Shown: one piece after another, positions 26,845-35,969 of the stretch
How the letters are laid out: each line of letters starts with the position of its first letter
Position numbering within the stretch: position 1 is the first letter of the stretch
Assembly (NCBI GenBank): GCA_022828145.1
Contig: JAJEJA010000069.1
Span: forward strand, 1-63,768
DNA length: 63,768 nt
Reading direction: 5' to 3'
Source: Candidatus Poribacteria bacterium
Lineage (GTDB): Bacteria; Poribacteria; WGA-4E; WGA-3G
Program-made: the position numbers and the translations under genes
Notes under the pieces: generated by a model
Told to the model about the DNA's origin: nothing
The model's input: the letters and a program-made list of their open reading frames with translations, nothing else
Databases searched by the model: none

Positions 26845-27852
26845 GTGAAAAACCCTTCCTCACGTGCCATTTCCTATTTTCAACAAGCTACGACCTGTTT
26901 TCAAAATGCCAGATATGTTGAGTCAATTCAACACTATTTGATGGGTTTGAAATATGACAAGGGTCGTCATTATGTTTATGCTGACATTGCTAAAGCTTAT
27001 GAAATGATCGGGAATTGGGAACAAGCTCTAAAATATCTTAATATAGCACTTCAATTAAGTCCAAATTCTACTACTGCCCTTAGACGCAAAGCACGTATAT
27101 CTGAGGAAAAAAGATTCTACGAGTCTATCATCAGCGAAATAAACCTAAACAGCAGCCCACCTTCAGAATTTGCTAATACAATTCACGTTGACAATCAACA
27201 CACATCACGAATTGAAGTGGAATACGGGTTTTTTAAACTTTATCTTGAACCCGCAGTGCTGCCACATACCCTCTGGAACATCTGTCAACTGATAGACAAA
27301 ACATACACTGATGTTGGTACGTATCTTGACTGTTTTCCATCTCAACAGGTTTCTATATCAATAGTCAACACCCACAGTGTAAGTTCGGAAGGCTATCTAC
27401 CACAATGGGCTGGTGGTGCTTACGATGGTCATATTCGTCTGCGCTATTGTACTGATGAAGAGCCGGAACTCGGTGTCTTATATACGCTTTTTCGACATGA
27501 ATGGACACACCTATTGATTGATATCCTAACACAAGGGAATTGTCCACACTGGTTAAATGAGGGACTTGCACAAACGATTGCCCGTCCTCTATTTACGTTT
27601 GAGAAAAGTAGTTTAGATCAAGCGGAAAAAGATAATTCATTGTCTACATTAATAAAACTTGATAAACCGATCACTGAACTCACCAACTCACAACGCAAGA
27701 TATGGTATCTGCAATCAGCGGCGATCGTTGCTGATATGATTGATAAGGGGGGTTTCTCTTCTATTCAGAAACTTCTCTCTCTTTTAGGAAACGGTAAACC
27801 GATTACGGCATCCTTACAGGAGACATATCCGGGAAACGTTTCACGAATATGA
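26845..27852 (+). CDS. TPR protein with gluzincin (peptidase MA-like) domain
   Basis: A 335-residue protein starting at GTG 26845. Residues 1-95 form TPR helices (YFQQATTCFQNARYVESIQ, WEQALKYLNIALQLSP). The rest is a zinc-peptidase domain of the peptidase-MA type. The HExxH motif is H218-E-W-T-H222, and the third ligand is Glu239 in HWLNEGLAQ. No signal peptide is visible. The third gene of the sigma cluster, it is followed after 13 bp by a CvpA-like membrane protein. A role in envelope proteolysis under the sigma factor is plausible but unproven. GTG was chosen because no earlier in-frame start has a better ribosome site. Confidence 0.7.
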   Translation: MKNPSSRAISYFQQATTCFQNARYVESIQHYLMGLKYDKGRHYVYADIAKAYEMIGNWEQALKYLNIALQLSPNSTTALRRKARISEEKRFYESIISEINLNSSPPSEFANTIHVDNQHTSRIEVEYGFFKLYLEPAVLPHTLWNICQLIDKTYTDVGTYLDCFPSQQVSISIVNTHSVSSEGYLPQWAGGAYDGHIRLRYCTDEEPELGVLYTLFRHEWTHLLIDILTQGNCPHWLNEGLAQTIARPLFTFEKSSLDQAEKDNSLSTLIKLDKPITELTNSQRKIWYLQSAAIVADMIDKGGFSSIQKLLSLLGNGKPITASLQETYPGNVSRI

Positions 27853-27865
27853 CTGATTAACTACC

Positions 27866-28360
27866 ATGACAGTATTAGACTTTTGTATCCTCATTATCGT
27901 TAGCTTAGCGGGATTTAGTTGTTACAGAGTGGGATTCACACGCAGCATCTGGGGTGTATTTGCACTCGGTATGGGTCTTGTTATCGCTAGCCAGACATGG
28001 CAATACCTCGCCTTATTTTTAAGTAAAGTCATTTCAAACGAGAGCATATCTAAATGGCTTAGCATTCTAATCCTCATAATCATCGTAACGATTCTAACGG
28101 ACACAATATTTGATCGGATTCATAAAGTCTTTGAAGAAGGTATATTGGGATGGTTGAATAGTCTGCTCGGTTTGGGTATCGGTATTGGTACAAGTGTCCT
28201 GATTATTTCACTCCTACTTCACTTTATCGATCCACAGAATATCGAATTCTTAAGAGACGAAGTAGAGAACTCCCTCTTCACATCACACCTTATGGAATTT
28301 GGTGAAGAGGTGTGGTCTTTTGGACAAGAAAACGTCAGAAAGCATCTTGAAACAGAATAA
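27866..28360 (+). CDS. CvpA-family membrane protein
   Basis: A 164-residue protein with four hydrophobic segments: about 5-25, 30-50, 65-85 and 105-125. The layout FCILIIVSLAGFSCYRVGF and GILGWLNSLLGLGIGIGTS is that of CvpA (colicin V production) proteins, which are linked to envelope homeostasis. It is the last gene of the sigma-factor cluster, with a 13-bp spacing to the peptidase. A repeat-bearing 178-bp convergent gap follows. Confidence 0.75.
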   Translation: MTVLDFCILIIVSLAGFSCYRVGFTRSIWGVFALGMGLVIASQTWQYLALFLSKVISNESISKWLSILILIIIVTILTDTIFDRIHKVFEEGILGWLNSLLGLGIGIGTSVLIISLLLHFIDPQNIEFLRDEVENSLFTSHLMEFGEEVWSFGQENVRKHLETE

Positions 28361-28538
28361 CCTGTGTAATATGTGTGGGTTAGGTTAAAGTTTTGAGTGT
28401 CTCTAGTGGACAGTCCAGACTAAAAATGTGGGTCGCGATTCGGAGATCGCTCCTACCAATAGTCAGCTCTGTAGAAGGGAACTCCGATTCCCGACTATTG
28501 ATGATACACAATATTAGAATAGACAATCCTCTATTGTG
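28361..28538. repeat. Convergent gap with dispersed repeats
   Basis: CTCTAGTGGACAGTCCAGAC at 28401-28420 is an inverted near-copy of 51-71. CAATAGTC and GACTATTG (about 28478-28500) form an 8-bp stem around a longer loop. No gene is seen. Confidence 0.55.
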
Positions 28539-29174
28539 CTACCAACCAGTGTGTTTTAGAAATTCCAATGCCATCAGGGTATGTCCTTCCGCATTGGGAT
28601 GCACACCGTCGCGTGTTGTCCACAATGCCCCAGGTCGTGCTGCCACAGCATTTTCAAATGTATCGTTTATCTGAATTAGATGTGCGTCAAACGCATCTGC
28701 AAGTTTATGAATGCATGCATTATAGGCATCTACTGCCAACGGACGCGGATTCTCAACATCTTCCGGAATATAGAAGATCTCAAATAAAAAGAGCGAAGCA
28801 TCCAACTCGTTCTTCACACGCGTAAGGATTCTCCTATAACAGTCTTGCCACTCAGGTAAATAATCCTCGTTTGAGACGTCCTGGTTCAATTGACGACTTG
28901 CATTGTTGATACCGATCTTGATCGAAAGCCAATTAGGTTTTTCTGCAATAACATCTGTGTCCCACCGATTTTCCAAACCTTCAACGATGTCCCCACTAAT
29001 CCCTTTGTTGACATAAGTGATATCGCGCTCCGGATACTTTGCGGTTATCAGTTCGGTTATTTTACGGACATACCCGTGTCCATACGGAGCATGATCTCCT
29101 CTCCTGCCACAATCTGTGATGCTATCACCTATAAAAAGCACTTTGTCGCCAGATTCAAACAATAAATTATTCAC
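28539..29174 (-). CDS. SGNH/GDSL-family hydrolase
   Basis: A 211-residue SGNH esterase. Block I reads IGDSITD (nucleophile Ser18). The Gly/Asn oxyanion blocks are GISGDIVEG and KIGINNAS. The C-terminal DGVHPNAEGH supplies the catalytic Asp and His. These enzymes deacetylate or cleave esters on carbohydrates or lipids; no substrate is indicated. The protein has no signal peptide. It is divergent from thiE, with a 111-bp gap that has no thiamine riboswitch signature. Confidence 0.88.
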   Translation of the reverse strand: MNNLLFESGDKVLFIGDSITDCGRRGDHAPYGHGYVRKITELITAKYPERDITYVNKGISGDIVEGLENRWDTDVIAEKPNWLSIKIGINNASRQLNQDVSNEDYLPEWQDCYRRILTRVKNELDASLFLFEIFYIPEDVENPRPLAVDAYNACIHKLADAFDAHLIQINDTFENAVAARPGALWTTRDGVHPNAEGHTLMALEFLKHTGW

Positions 29175-29285
29175 AAACTTTCTCCTTTTTATGGTATACT
29201 AATAAACAGTATCGTTTTTTATTATGACGTTGTTTAATCAAATGTGTTCAGATTAACATTACCACATTTTCAATAGAATTCCAAC

Positions 29286-29921
29286 ATGAAAAACATTGGC
29301 GAACTACACGTTATTACAGACACAGCATGCCAGACGCAATTGACACATCCCGAGCTTGCTGAACTTGCAATAAGAGGCGGGGCAGATACGATACAATTCC
29401 GTCAGAAAGACGGCACTACGCGGGAATTAGTAGAGATGGCACAACAGATACAGACAATATGCACCCAGCACAATGTTCCGTTAATTGTAAATGATCGGGC
29501 GGATATTGCGCTTGCTGTGAATGCAAAAGGAGCACATTTTGGACAAGATGACATGCCGGTAGATATAGTGAGAAAAATCTTATCTCCAGAGAGCATTATT
29601 GGCGCATCTGCGCGAACTGAGGAAAAAATACTAAAGGCGATTTCTGAAGGAGCAGATTATATCGGTTTTGGACCAATCTTCCAGACTTCATCTAAAACAG
29701 ATGCCGAAGAACCCAAAGGATTAGAACGACTCAGTCGCATAAGTGAAATAGCGAAATGTCCGGTTATCGCAATCGGTGGAATTACATTACAGACAGCAGC
29801 ATCGGTCATACGCGCAGGAGCACACGGCATTGCAGTCATTTCTGCTGTGTGCGCAACACCAGACCCAAAAACCGCAACACAGAACCTGAAAAATGAAATC
29901 CAACAAGCGAAGAACAGATAA
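29286..29921 (+). CDS. thiE: Thiamine phosphate synthase
   Basis: A 211-residue TIM-barrel ThiE, which joins the thiazole and pyrimidine halves to make thiamine phosphate. Family marks are TIQFRQKD at the first active strand, LIVNDRADIALAVNAKGAHFGQDDMP (diphosphate and Mg site), DYIGFGPIFQTSSK and VIAIGGI. No THI-box is visible upstream, and no ribosome site is strong, so it may be leaderless or weakly translated. A DUF2851 gene follows eight bases later. No other thi gene lies nearby. Confidence 0.93.
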   Translation: MKNIGELHVITDTACQTQLTHPELAELAIRGGADTIQFRQKDGTTRELVEMAQQIQTICTQHNVPLIVNDRADIALAVNAKGAHFGQDDMPVDIVRKILSPESIIGASARTEEKILKAISEGADYIGFGPIFQTSSKTDAEEPKGLERLSRISEIAKCPVIAIGGITLQTAASVIRAGAHGIAVISAVCATPDPKTATQNLKNEIQQAKNR

Positions 29922-29929
29922 GAGGATCT

Positions 29930-31426
29930 ATGCTAAAAGAACAGAAAAACAGGAACTCTAAAGACGCTAACAGGATATATCCTATAAAAGCATTTAGAGA
30001 TATTGACCAAGTATATGAACCCGACTTTGGAAATATTGATGAAGCCTTCGTACAGAAAATATGGAACACCCAACGTTTCATCAACGCGGACCTATTATCA
30101 ATAGATGGGAAAGAAGTTCGTGTGCTTAAACCAGGTGTCTGGAATCGTGAAGCAGGTCCAGATTTTATGCACGCTGAGATTGAATTAAACGGGAAACTTC
30201 TTGTAGGAGATGTAGAAATTCACGTGAAGGCTTCAGAATGGTATACCCATAAACACCATCTCAATTCACGATATAATCGCGTTGTACTCCATACCGTCTT
30301 CTACAATGATGACTTCAACCTACGTACACGCCTACAGAATGGCAAACGGATTTCTACGTTAGAACTCCTTAAATGGATTGATGCACCTATAGGTGACCTA
30401 TATGACGAGACACACCAAGAAGAAACGCAAGCAGCAGATTTCTGTCGAGTAACTGGTCAAAGATTAGATTTAGAGAAACTCAAGCAGGTGTTTGAATCGT
30501 TGGGCACTGAGCGTTTCTTGGAGAAAGCGGATGCTATAAGACTCTTAAGAACGCGACTTGATTTTGAACAGATTCTATATGAAGGAATAATGGAAGCGTT
30601 GGGGTATACCCAAAATAGCAAACCGCTTCGTGAATTATCCCAACGTGTGCCTTATGCTGATTTTGATCATAAGTCAGCGGAAGAGATTCAAGCAATTCTT
30701 TTTGGTGTTGCGGGTCTGCTACCTTCTCAAACAGATAAACCACTCTCCGATATTGAGAAGGAGGATCCTTTTGTTGTCACATTAGAGAAACTTTGGTATA
30801 CATCTAAACGGACGGTTGAAGCGAAGGGGATGGATGCTACACAATGGCATTTTGGGAGAATTCGTCCATTTAACTATCCAACGCGACGGATTGCTGCTAT
30901 GAGTCAACTCATACATAAAAGCAACGGCAGCCTGATGATGTACTTTCTTCCTACATGTGAAAAAGCCGCAATGGAAGATACAACTTCATTTTTGCGTAAT
31001 ATCCGAAAGGAACTGCTTAATTTGCTGATGCTTGAACCTGAAGGATACTGGGAAACACATGCTAACTTCGGAAAAGGTGGAACGCAAAAGGCTAAACTTA
31101 TTGGAGAAGCAAGAGCATTGGATATTTTGGTCAACAAGGTACTGCCCGTTGCTTATATTTGGGCAGTGGAATCGGAAAGCAAGAAACTACAGGATGCAAT
31201 TCTGAATATCTATAGCAGCTCCACAAAACTACAAGCAAACAGGATCATCAGTCAGATAGAATCACAAATCTTTTCAGAAGCACAACAGATGCGTCTGATT
31301 ACACCTACTGCTCAGATTCAACAAGGGACAATTCGGCTCTACAAAAACTATTGTGCTGATCAACTCTGTGATCTTTGTCCTATTCTTGAGAATAATGCAG
31401 TGTTATTCAACGAAAATTCTGTGTAA
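29930..31426 (+). CDS. DUF2851-family protein
   Basis: A 498-residue protein matching the DUF2851 pattern. The N-terminal block reads LKPGVWNREAGPDFMHAEI and GDVEIHVKASEWYTHKH, a PD-(D/E)xK-like fold (Asp and Glu-x-His/Lys positions) that has been noted for this family. The C-terminus has a CADQLCDLCP cysteine cluster. The biochemical role of DUF2851 is not established; a nuclease is a reasonable guess. It is cotranscribed with thiE (8-bp gap, AAGAGG ribosome site). Confidence 0.8.
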   Translation: MLKEQKNRNSKDANRIYPIKAFRDIDQVYEPDFGNIDEAFVQKIWNTQRFINADLLSIDGKEVRVLKPGVWNREAGPDFMHAEIELNGKLLVGDVEIHVKASEWYTHKHHLNSRYNRVVLHTVFYNDDFNLRTRLQNGKRISTLELLKWIDAPIGDLYDETHQEETQAADFCRVTGQRLDLEKLKQVFESLGTERFLEKADAIRLLRTRLDFEQILYEGIMEALGYTQNSKPLRELSQRVPYADFDHKSAEEIQAILFGVAGLLPSQTDKPLSDIEKEDPFVVTLEKLWYTSKRTVEAKGMDATQWHFGRIRPFNYPTRRIAAMSQLIHKSNGSLMMYFLPTCEKAAMEDTTSFLRNIRKELLNLLMLEPEGYWETHANFGKGGTQKAKLIGEARALDILVNKVLPVAYIWAVESESKKLQDAILNIYSSSTKLQANRIISQIESQIFSEAQQMRLITPTAQIQQGTIRLYKNYCADQLCDLCPILENNAVLFNENSV

Positions 31427-31486
31427 AAATCTGTAAATAATATAATGACAAAAAATGTCAGTTGATTCTTAGAAAGGAGAAATCTC

Positions 31487-32203
31487 ATGAAAACTTTGTG
31501 TGTAATTACAATTACATTTCTATGTCTTTCTGTCGCAGTAGCAGAAGAAACCTTCTTTTCTGCACTTGAAAGCAAAACTGAAGTTGAAAGCGAAGGTGGC
31601 ACCGTTGATGGTGGCAGTTTCGCTCCAGGTAAATTTGGGAACGGATTTGTCAGTGAAGAAGTTGGTGATGTGATACATTTTCCTGTAGAAGACCGTTTTG
31701 TGAATTTAGAGGAAGGCACAGTTGAACTATGGGTTACAATGGGAATGGATACCAGTACTATCACCGGTGAACTCTTTACTTTCATGACCTATAAACGGGG
31801 CACTGACGCAGTTTTTCTACAGTTCAACACTGGTGGTATTGCCCAGATGCGGATCAAAAGTGCTAATTCATGGCATAACGCGAATAGTGAGGCACTCAAC
31901 TGGAAAAAGGGAGAACACCACCACATGGCAGGGACATGGGGACCAGACGGTTTGAAACTTTACTTGGATGGTAAACTTGAAGGTGAGGATGATTTTACTG
32001 GAGGACCTACTGTCTTTGCACAAACCTTTGAGATTAACAACGCGTCTCCGCCTGATCCGAGATTTCCAACGAACTGTGTGGTTGATGGTGTCCGAATTTC
32101 TGATCACCAAAAAGAAGTTGGTGAATTGGCACTTGATGATCCGGCTCCCGTTGCAGCACAAGAGAAATTAGCGACTACTTGGGGAAAATTGAAAAACAGA
32201 TAG
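31487..32203 (+). CDS. Secreted LamG/concanavalin-like protein
   Basis: A 238-residue exported protein with signal peptide MKTLCVITITFLCLSVAVA. The mature part is a LamG/Laminin_G_3-type jelly roll (VELWVTMGMDTSTITGELF, HHMAGTWGPDGLKLYLDGK), likely to bind carbohydrate. Its last residues, EKLATTWGKLKNR, closely resemble those of the other LamG protein at 40625, EKLTTRWGKIKGF in effect, suggesting a shared C-terminal signal. A good GAAAGGAGA ribosome site is present. It precedes the sialidase gene on the same strand. Confidence 0.8.
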   Translation: MKTLCVITITFLCLSVAVAEETFFSALESKTEVESEGGTVDGGSFAPGKFGNGFVSEEVGDVIHFPVEDRFVNLEEGTVELWVTMGMDTSTITGELFTFMTYKRGTDAVFLQFNTGGIAQMRIKSANSWHNANSEALNWKKGEHHHMAGTWGPDGLKLYLDGKLEGEDDFTGGPTVFAQTFEINNASPPDPRFPTNCVVDGVRISDHQKEVGELALDDPAPVAAQEKLATTWGKLKNR

Positions 32204-32318
32204 TAACCGATAATACGAAAGAACGGGCAATGAATTGTCCTACGACTAACGGATATTGGTTAACGGATATGTGTCTACATATTCCTAATTACTACTATAC
32301 TATTCCGAGGACTATTGA

Positions 32319-33383
32319 ATGTATAAAATAGAAAAACCACTCTTTACTGCTGGAGATGACGACTATAACACCTATCGTATCCCCGCAATCATTACCTCAA
32401 AAGAGGGAACGCTGTTGGCGTTTTGTGAAGGTAGAAGAATAGGGGGCGGGGATTCTGGGGATATTGATATCGTACTCAAACGGAGTTTTGACAACGGTGA
32501 AACATGGCAACCGATGCAAGTTGCTGTTTCCACAGGAGCAGATACAGATGGGAATCCTGCACCTGTGGTAGACCGTGATACAGGTACAATCTGGTTACTA
32601 TTTTGTAAGAACTTCGCTGATGGTGGAGAAGGCAAGATAATCGCCGGAGAGGCACCCCGCACCGTATGGGTAACCCGTAGTACTGATGATGGCGAAACTT
32701 GGACTGACCCCAGAGAAATTACCGCAACTACGAAACTGGACACATGGACATGGTACGCAACCGGACCTTGCCACGGGATTCAATTGATGAATGGTAGAAT
32801 GGTTATACCTTGTGATCATGTGCTTGGACAGAGTCGAAATTATGCTGAGATGGGATATTCACATCTAATCGTCAGTGATGACCACGGTGAGACATGGCGT
32901 ATTGCTGGGGAAGCACAACCCGGTACCAACGAATCGGTCGTCGTTGAAACCGTCAACGGGGACCTATATTTCAACTGCCGAAACTATGTAGCACCAAAAC
33001 GACGCGCCTACGCGTGGAGTTCTGATAGTGGAGATACGTTCACAGAATTTGGCTATGACGATGATCTGATTGAACCTATCTGTCAGGCAAGTATGGTGCG
33101 GTATACGGATGAAAATACGCACGACAAGAACCGTGTTCTGTTTTCCAATCCTGCCAGTACAGGACGAGAGAAGATGACAATCCGCATCAGTTATGATGAA
33201 TGTCGTAATTGGAACAGTGGCAAAGTCTTGCACGAAGGTCCAGCTGCGTATTCTGACCTCTGTATTGATTCTGATATGAATATATGTTGTCTCTATGAAC
33301 GTGGTGAACGGGGTGCTTATGAAACATTGTCGTTTGCAAAGTTCGATTTAACGTGGTTGACAGATGGAGAGGATACGCTTTAG
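32319..33383 (+). CDS. Sialidase (BNR-repeat glycosidase)
   Basis: A 354-residue six-bladed sialidase-like protein. The YRIP motif near the N-terminus carries the first catalytic-site arginine, and Asp-box repeats follow: SFDNGETW, STDDGETW, SDDHGETW and SSDSGDTF. These are classic for neuraminidases, which release sialic acid from glycoconjugates; some relatives act on other sugars. There is no signal peptide, so a cytosolic enzyme or a wrong start is possible. Next to a LamG protein, it fits glycan use. Repeats follow the gene. Confidence 0.82.
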   Translation: MYKIEKPLFTAGDDDYNTYRIPAIITSKEGTLLAFCEGRRIGGGDSGDIDIVLKRSFDNGETWQPMQVAVSTGADTDGNPAPVVDRDTGTIWLLFCKNFADGGEGKIIAGEAPRTVWVTRSTDDGETWTDPREITATTKLDTWTWYATGPCHGIQLMNGRMVIPCDHVLGQSRNYAEMGYSHLIVSDDHGETWRIAGEAQPGTNESVVVETVNGDLYFNCRNYVAPKRRAYAWSSDSGDTFTEFGYDDDLIEPICQASMVRYTDENTHDKNRVLFSNPASTGREKMTIRISYDECRNWNSGKVLHEGPAAYSDLCIDSDMNICCLYERGERGAYETLSFAKFDLTWLTDGEDTL

Positions 33384-33684
33384 CAGCATTACGCATGCAT
33401 TTATGAATCATTCCGAATTCTTATGGTTATAGGGAATGTATGCTCTTTAGTCCCGTAGGGACGATATGTTTATAGAAGAATGTTTACCCCACCTCTCTTC
33501 AGTCCCGTAGGGACGATATGTTTATATCAGGATGAGCTACTACACATAGCGTCCCTACCAAATCAACGCCAAATGCGCGTTTGGCATTTGTCGGGACTAA
33601 AGAGGGTTTCTGACATAGCAAATTCCTTAAGTTTACACCTATGGGATTAACATTATCCTCTCACATTTCAAAGGAGGTTAACTG
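33384..33684. repeat. Repeat-bearing gap
   Basis: Two direct copies of AGTCCCGTAGGGACGATATG lie at 33447-33475 and 33500-33526. An inverted segment at 33558-33606 with the palindrome GCCAAATGCGCGTTTGGC recurs at 157-209. No gene is seen apart from the upstream ribosome site of the next gene. Confidence 0.75.
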
Positions 33685-34926
33685 ATGAACTTAACACAAC
33701 GAATCAGCAAATATCCATTAGAGTCCGTACGAAGGAAAAGAAAAAAGAAGTATTGGTTACTAATCTGGTTTGCATCAGCTTTTGCCGTTTGTGATATGAT
33801 TGTGCTCTTCGTGTTATTTAAGATTCTTCTGCCCATGTTATTAGATAACACTCCGTATCTACTTGCAGAAGATGCTCAAGAGTACACACATCTTTCTACT
33901 TATGCCACAACCAGTACCCCCAAATTGCTGACATTTTCACCTGATGGAAAAATACTCGCTTGTGGGGCATATAACGAAATACTGTTGTGGGATACAGAAA
34001 CTGGTAACCAATTATACGCAATGCGCGAACATGCAGGATATGTCACTGCTCTGACATTTTCACCTGATGGAAAAACTTTTGCCAGTAGCAGCGAGTTCAA
34101 TCAAAACACCGTTTTAGTGTGTGATACCGCTACAGGACAAGTAATATCCAATTTACCGAAACAAGATTCTTTAATAATGTATTTAGACTTTTCTCATGAT
34201 GGCAGCACTCTGGTGAGTGCGGATGTACATGGGTCAGTAATAGCTTGGGATACCAACACATACCTTATACATCAACGCATACAGGGAAGATTCGCATTCA
34301 CAAGAAGGACTTACACTTACGAAGAGTATTACACATTTCCCGATTCATACAAAGGGAGTATTCTTACACGTTGGAATAGGGGAATAAGAGATACAAATAT
34401 TATTAGCACGTCAGAAAGTTTGAGTTCGGTAGTAGAGTCTGCAACGTTTAATGAGAACGGTATCATTGCGATGACACCTGGTCCAAACACCTTGCCAATT
34501 TATCTTTCATCAAATCCATATCCGATTCAGTCATTGATGTTTTCCCCTGATGGCAAAATACTCGCGAGTGGTAGTGGAAGTGATTATCAACCATTTAACA
34601 TTACTACAGGGAAAATCCATCTATGGGATGTTGACACAGGACAGACTGTAGCAACTCTCAAAACACCTGGAAGTAGAGTGGATATTCTTGCGTTTTCTCC
34701 TGATGGAAAGACACTTGCAAGTAACGGCAATAAACACTGGAAAGGTGATAACAAGATATTCATCTGGGATCTGACTACCCATGAATTGATCTCCATAATC
34801 GAAACAGATTCGCCAAGTAAAATTACCGCTTTAGCATTTGCTCCTGATAACATCACCCTTGCAAGTAGTAATGGTAATCGTAGAGTGGATCTATGGGACA
34901 TTACAGGCAACATAAAAAACCGATAA
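33685..34926 (+). CDS. Membrane-anchored WD40-repeat protein
   Basis: A 413-residue protein with a single N-terminal membrane segment (LLIWFASAFAVCDMIVLFVL, about residues 25-46) and no cleavage site, then about six WD40 repeats. Clear examples are LLTFSPDGKILACGAYNEIL, LTFSPDGKTFASSS, LMFSPDGKILASGSGS and LAFAPDNITLASSNGN, each ending in a W-D pair. It probably makes a beta-propeller scaffold facing the periplasm or cytosol. AAAGGAGG before ATG 33685 gives a strong start. Confidence 0.82.
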   Translation: MNLTQRISKYPLESVRRKRKKKYWLLIWFASAFAVCDMIVLFVLFKILLPMLLDNTPYLLAEDAQEYTHLSTYATTSTPKLLTFSPDGKILACGAYNEILLWDTETGNQLYAMREHAGYVTALTFSPDGKTFASSSEFNQNTVLVCDTATGQVISNLPKQDSLIMYLDFSHDGSTLVSADVHGSVIAWDTNTYLIHQRIQGRFAFTRRTYTYEEYYTFPDSYKGSILTRWNRGIRDTNIISTSESLSSVVESATFNENGIIAMTPGPNTLPIYLSSNPYPIQSLMFSPDGKILASGSGSDYQPFNITTGKIHLWDVDTGQTVATLKTPGSRVDILAFSPDGKTLASNGNKHWKGDNKIFIWDLTTHELISIIETDSPSKITALAFAPDNITLASSNGNRRVDLWDITGNIKNR

Positions 34927-35070
34927 TACAAAATTAACTGGATTATCTTGTTTTATAGCGAATTACTAAGATTAAGCAGGAAGAGGAGAAACGTAACGGA
35001 ATAAAATGTGTCTCATTTTATGAGTCATTCTAAACAGAAAGCACCAGAAAAATGTGATGATAGTAACTAA

Positions 35071-35913
35071 TCACACATATTCTTCCCCACGATGCTCTGC
35101 GATCCACGTTTTCAGGGGGACATCAGCATCTGTAGGTTGCCACCACCCTTTAATATCTACGCCATCCCCCAACAACTGGCGTCGTATCGGATCGCATTTC
35201 TTGAGGATTTCCTCTGGCATAAGATTATAGTCCAGACCGCGCAACCAACGATAACTATACCCCATGAATAACACCTTGCGCGTTACATCGGAATAATTTC
35301 TACCTCGCGAATGCCACATTCTTCGGTCGAAAAGCACAGCAGTACCCCGTTTGACAAGTAAATCCATCGCACCATCAGGATCGCTTTCAGGATCACTACG
35401 TAATGGGATTTTATCAAGTTTGTGGCTACCTGGAATAAGTCGCATTGCCCCATTATCTCTGTGCATAACATCGCTTAACCAGTAACTCACCTTGAGCGAA
35501 AGTCGTGGGTGTGGACGTTCCATCTCTGGAATAGGTCTGCCACCGTCCTGATGCCAACCTGCACCTTTACGGATACGTTCTGAATCAGGTGGTTCAGGTG
35601 GATACATAATGAGATGTGAGATGTAGAGTTGTATGTTCCATCCCAGAATGTCCCAGAGTAAAGGAAATACCTTCTTGTTATCAAGCAGCTCTAACAGCAG
35701 ATCATCTTCAATGACAGTACGGAATTTAGATAGTAATTTGTGGGGACCCAATCCATTTTTTGCGCGTTCTGCAGCATCAATGCGATCAGCGATCTTCTCT
35801 AAAGCATCTGTCATCTCAGGACTGATTGCGTCCTCTACAACGAGGTAGCCTGTGTCATTAAATGCTCTGAGTTGTTCTTCGGTTGCACAGTATTCAAGCC
35901 ATGAGAAATCCAT
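35071..35913 (-). CDS. Phytanoyl-CoA dioxygenase (PhyH) family protein
   Basis: A 280-residue Fe(II)/2-oxoglutarate dioxygenase. The iron triad is His121-x-Asp123 in GWHQDGG and His201 in MWHSRGRNYSD. Arg205 region residues would bind 2-oxoglutarate. PhyH relatives are heavily expanded in Poribacteria and often hydroxylate secondary metabolites or lipids; the substrate is unknown. It lies on the minus strand next to the Gfo/Idh/MocA gene, 56 bp downstream of it. Confidence 0.86.
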   Translation of the reverse strand: MDFSWLEYCATEEQLRAFNDTGYLVVEDAISPEMTDALEKIADRIDAAERAKNGLGPHKLLSKFRTVIEDDLLLELLDNKKVFPLLWDILGWNIQLYISHLIMYPPEPPDSERIRKGAGWHQDGGRPIPEMERPHPRLSLKVSYWLSDVMHRDNGAMRLIPGSHKLDKIPLRSDPESDPDGAMDLLVKRGTAVLFDRRMWHSRGRNYSDVTRKVLFMGYSYRWLRGLDYNLMPEEILKKCDPIRRQLLGDGVDIKGWWQPTDADVPLKTWIAEHRGEEYV

Positions 35914-35969
35914 TATGTTCGCCTATGTTAATATGGAAAGAATCCGATAAGGTTTTATATTCTGCATTT

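Noticed and set aside
29175..29285. TPP riboswitch before thiE
   Set aside because: No CTGAGA-type THI-box or matching stems are present in the 111-bp gap.
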